From an uncultured Flavobacteriaceae bacterium (lineage in GTDB: Bacteria; Bacteroidota; Bacteroidia; Flavobacteriales; Flavobacteriaceae), in contig CALSMD010000001.1 in assembly GCA_943787365.1 (NCBI GenBank), positions 496,001 through 560,000 on the forward strand: a stretch of DNA of 64,000 nucleotides, given 5' to 3'. The translations under genes and the position numbers were made by a program. The notes under the pieces were generated by a model. It was not told the DNA's origin, ran no database searches, and worked only from the letters and a program-made list of their open reading frames with translations. This document shows positions 61,998 to 64,000 of the stretch, piece by piece (the stretch's first letter is position 1; every line of letters begins with the position of its first letter).

Positions 61998-62005
61998 CAA
62001 AAATA
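61998..62005 (-). promoter_or_regulatory. -7 promoter box for YdjM-type gene
   Basis: Minus strand TATTTTTG, exact match, only eight bases before the ATG at 61990, implying a nearly leaderless transcript if it is real. Confidence 0.4.
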
Positions 62006-62170
62006 CAATTATTTAAAAGTGTATCTATTTTTTTTATATATTTATCCAGAATTTAAGCCCCAACGCTTTTCTTCACAACCGATTTTTCTTTTTTGTATTT
62101 GATTGTAGTGCTGAATAGCTCTGTGTTTTGAGTGGTTCTTTATATTTAAGTAATAACAAAAATTGAAATT

Positions 62171-62590
62171 ATGATTCTATCAATTATATTAATGCTAATC
62201 CTTATCGCACTTGGAGTGATTCATTTTAATTGGGTTTTTGGAGGGAAATTTGGATTTACAGAATCGTTACCAACCAAAGAAAATGGAGAAAGAGTATTGA
62301 ATCCTAGAAAAATTGACAGTGCTATCGTTGGAATTGGATTGACAGCCTTTGGTGTTTTTTATGCACTTAAATCTGGGCTAATTGACTACAATATTCCCGA
62401 ATGGATTATGACATACGGAAGTTGGATAATTCCAATTCTATTTCTTTTACGAGCAATTGGAGAGTTTAAATATGTAGGATTTTTTAAAAGCGTAAGAAAA
62501 ACGGGGTTTGGAAAATTGGATACGCTGTTTTTTTCGCCTTTGTGCTTATTGATTGGGATATTAGGGTTAATAATTCAACTTATCAATTAA
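62171..62590 (+). CDS. DUF3995-family membrane protein
   Basis: A 139-residue protein with four hydrophobic helices (about 1-22, 48-68, 77-95, 115-137). HFNWVFGGKFGF near the N terminus and the RAIGEFKYVGFFK segment fit DUF3995, whose function is unknown. It is 14 bases ahead of the alpha/beta hydrolase gene and probably cotranscribed with it. Confidence 0.78.
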   Translation: MILSIILMLILIALGVIHFNWVFGGKFGFTESLPTKENGERVLNPRKIDSAIVGIGLTAFGVFYALKSGLIDYNIPEWIMTYGSWIIPILFLLRAIGEFKYVGFFKSVRKTGFGKLDTLFFSPLCLLIGILGLIIQLIN

Positions 62591-62604
62591 AAAAGAAATA
62601 AATT

Positions 62605-63468
62605 GTGAGAAAAATTTTAAAATTTACAAAATGGTTAATCATAGGAATTTTTTCGTTAGTGATTCTATCCGTTCTATACCTTCGTTTTTCAAGGTTTTCG
62701 GATGCAATGATTTACCAAACAAGCGGATTTGATTATGAAGTTTTCGAATCAGACTTAAATTATGAACAGTTATTTTTTGAAGTAAATACAAATGTGAAAA
62801 TTCATGGCGTACTCTTTAAACCTGATTCTCTGCCTGTAATTGGAACGATTTTTCATTATTCAGGAAAAGGAATGCATTTAAATTCTTCCATGCAAAATTC
62901 CTATAAACCCTTATTAGAAAAAGGTTTTCAAATATTTTGTTTTGAACGGCGCGGTTTTGGTAAATCAAATGGAAAAGCTAATAATTCTTTAACTCTAAAA
63001 AAAGATGCTTTATTTGTTTTTGATGCTGTCAGCAAACTTGATGATGCCGCTAACAAACCAATTATCATTTGGGGGCAATCATTAGGAGGTGCCTTTGCTG
63101 TTATGAATGCTGTCGAACGACCAGAAGACATAAATGGATTGATCTTAGAAGGGACGTTTAGCTCCTTCCCTGATATTGGAAAAGTGTATGCTGGTGCACT
63201 TAATCTGGAGAATTTTAAATGGACAGTTCCATTGATAATGAACAATGATTTTCCAGCAGATAAAGGCATAAAAAATCTAACTGTATCGACCGTCATTATC
63301 CACAATAAATCAGATAAACAAGTTCCATATGAATTAGGTCGAAAAATCTATGAAGCAGCGAATAAAAATATTACTAAATTTTGGGAAATTGACAGTAAAC
63401 ATATCATGGGAATTTATGATTATGAAGAACACTATGTTGGAGAGTTTATGAGGCTGATAAAGGAATAA
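62605..63468 (+). CDS. membrane-anchored alpha/beta hydrolase
   Basis: A 287-residue hydrolase with an N-terminal transmembrane anchor (about 8-27), then the alpha/beta fold: HYSGKGMHLN oxyanion region, FERRGFGKSNG, nucleophile elbow GQSLGGAFA, the acid in VIIHNKSDKQVPYELG and His in SKHIMGIYDYEEH. The start codon is GTG. It resembles the BAAT/ABHD13-type serine hydrolases; the substrate is unknown. It follows the DUF3995 gene by 14 bases. Confidence 0.82.
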   Translation: MRKILKFTKWLIIGIFSLVILSVLYLRFSRFSDAMIYQTSGFDYEVFESDLNYEQLFFEVNTNVKIHGVLFKPDSLPVIGTIFHYSGKGMHLNSSMQNSYKPLLEKGFQIFCFERRGFGKSNGKANNSLTLKKDALFVFDAVSKLDDAANKPIIIWGQSLGGAFAVMNAVERPEDINGLILEGTFSSFPDIGKVYAGALNLENFKWTVPLIMNNDFPADKGIKNLTVSTVIIHNKSDKQVPYELGRKIYEAANKNITKFWEIDSKHIMGIYDYEEHYVGEFMRLIKE

Positions 63469-63628
63469 TAGTAAGTGGCTCAAGTCGGGAAATCGAAGAT
63501 TCGACGTAGTCAAATTTTGTGCAATTGTGTGTCGAAAAAATCAAGCAATGCAAAACGGATTTAAACCATAAACAGGTTCCATCCATTTTTTAGGAAAAAT
63601 TTGTAAATTAGTGAATGAAATAAATAAT

Positions 63629-63636
63629 TATCTTTG
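63629..63636 (+). promoter_or_regulatory. -7 promoter box for toxin-antitoxin pair
   Basis: TATCTTTG, exact TAnnTTTG match, 20 bases before the antitoxin ATG at 63656. Confidence 0.45.
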
Positions 63637-63655
63637 TCCTATAATAATTTAGATT

Positions 63656-63883
63656 ATGAATGTAGAAACCACAAAATTAGAACTGATGAATCTTTTGTTG
63701 CAAACACAAAAAGAAAGTCTTCTAGCAAAAATTAAAAAAGTTTTTGAAGATGATCATGAAGATTGGTGGAGTGAGATGTCTAATGAGGAGCAGCAGGAAA
63801 TCAAAATTGGATTAGACCAAGCAGACAAAGGAAATTATACCGATAGTGAAACTGTAATGGAACGTTTTGAAAAATGGCGTTAA
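63656..63883 (+). CDS. antitoxin of a RelE/ParE-type module
   Basis: 75 residues, acidic, with a helical pattern (ELMNLLLQTQKESLLAKIKK, then DWWSEMSNEEQQEIKIGLDQ) and the C-terminal YTDSETVMERFEKWR often seen in short antitoxins of Bacteroidota paired with ParE/RelE toxins. It overlaps the toxin gene by 10 bases, as is usual in such pairs. The antitoxin family itself is not named with certainty. Confidence 0.72.
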   Translation: MNVETTKLELMNLLLQTQKESLLAKIKKVFEDDHEDWWSEMSNEEQQEIKIGLDQADKGNYTDSETVMERFEKWR

Positions 63884-64000
63884 AAATCGTTTGGACACCA
63901 CAAGCTGAAAAAGGTTTAGACAAAGTTATAGAGTTTTTAGAAAATGAGTGGACAGTATTGGAAATTCTTAATTTAAAACAGAATCTGCAAAATTTATTAA
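63874..64000 (+). CDS. RelE/ParE-type toxin (cut by right edge)
   Basis: The first 42 residues only: MALKIVWTPQAEKGLDKVI then EFLENEWTVLEILNLKQNL. The VWTPQAEKGLDKVIEFLENEW pattern (read in parts) is the typical start of ParE/RelE fold toxins. The C-terminal catalytic or gyrase-binding residues lie outside the window, so mRNA interferase and gyrase-poison types cannot be told apart. Confidence 0.7.
   Translation, partial: MALKIVWTPQAEKGLDKVIEFLENEWTVLEILNLKQNLQNLL

Noticed and set aside
63480-63540. Short palindrome TCGAAGATTCGA region as a terminator
   Set aside because: The stem is five bases and there is no T-run after it.
1-64000. CRISPR array, prophage, IS element or restriction system
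   Set aside because: No regularly spaced repeats, no transposase, integrase or phage structural motifs, and no methyltransferase motifs were found; the only nuclease hint is the weak HNH-like piece at 22.8 kb.

Overview
The window is chromosomal DNA of a low-GC member of the Flavobacteriaceae (phylum Bacteroidota). The signs are: the Bacteroidota -7 promoter box TAnnTTTG in front of many genes, A-rich rather than Shine-Dalgarno leaders, a PorQ-type component of type IX secretion, a fused E1 alpha/beta 2-oxoacid dehydrogenase, bacillithiol biosynthesis (bshB1), System II cytochrome c maturation (ResB/CcsA), DUF4369-thioredoxin lipoproteins and many Gram-negative outer-membrane barrels. There is one tRNA (His), no rRNA, no CRISPR array, no IS element and no phage. 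Most of the window is ordinary housekeeping DNA.

Layout. 1-8.4 kb: mnmE (cut by the left edge), a TlpA-like lipoprotein, rhomboid protease, lipid A-type acyltransferase, glmM, acpH, recG and a small membrane protein. 8.5-18 kb: a + strand block uvrD, Sua5/YciO-like, uvrA, a LOG-family hydrolase and a large M1-peptidase-like protein that has lost its catalytic residues and ends in an outer-membrane barrel. 18-25.5 kb: fused E1, nhaC, an AT-rich unknown gene broken by one base, then a peroxiredoxin/thioredoxin/85-aa operon and a cupin/truncated-globin pair. 25.5-34.2 kb: a long - strand series M48 protease, UMF1 transporter, lon, porQ, cmk, rpsA. 34.3-37.2 kb: two tandem msrB genes, a DUF1572 protein and lpd. 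37.2-43.5 kb: cell-envelope genes and several damaged genes (TM2 protein, aroQ, a DUF3575-like barrel), an intact barrel porin and an M28 peptidase. 43.5-50 kb: tRNA-His, bshB1, a trans-sulfuration enzyme with two tiny membrane proteins, a HAD phosphatase and ccsA/resB. 50-57.4 kb: DUF2520, KdsC-like, maf, a YheT hydrolase, tilS, pabB, a DEAD-box helicase and an ECF sigma factor. 57.6-64 kb: a second lpd, lrp divergent from a methionine gamma-lyase-like gene, a split YdjM-type hydrolase, DUF3995, an alpha/beta hydrolase and a toxin-antitoxin pair cut by the right edge.

The most striking pattern is the number of reading frames broken by single-base indels: recG 3' end, the 22.2-23.2 kb gene, DUF1572 (two indels), TM2, aroQ, a DUF3575-like barrel (several lesions), probably ccsBA, and the YdjM-type gene. 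In nearly every case shifting the frame by one base restores a recognisable domain end. Because core genes are hit (aroQ, recG, ccsBA), residual sequencing or consensus errors explain this better than biology, except perhaps for the barrel pseudogene.

Functionally the window combines DNA repair (recG, uvrD, uvrA), tRNA modification (mnmE, Sua5-like, tilS, an ORF related to none of these being excluded), redox defence (peroxiredoxin, thioredoxin, MsrB pair, bacillithiol, globin), protein quality control (lon, M48, rhomboid) and sulfur amino-acid metabolism. I found no convincing new defence or mobile system. The best candidates for new biology are the inactive M1-like/barrel protein, the peroxiredoxin operon's 85-aa partner, the tiny membrane proteins at 45.6-45.9 kb and the unknown gene at 22.2 kb.
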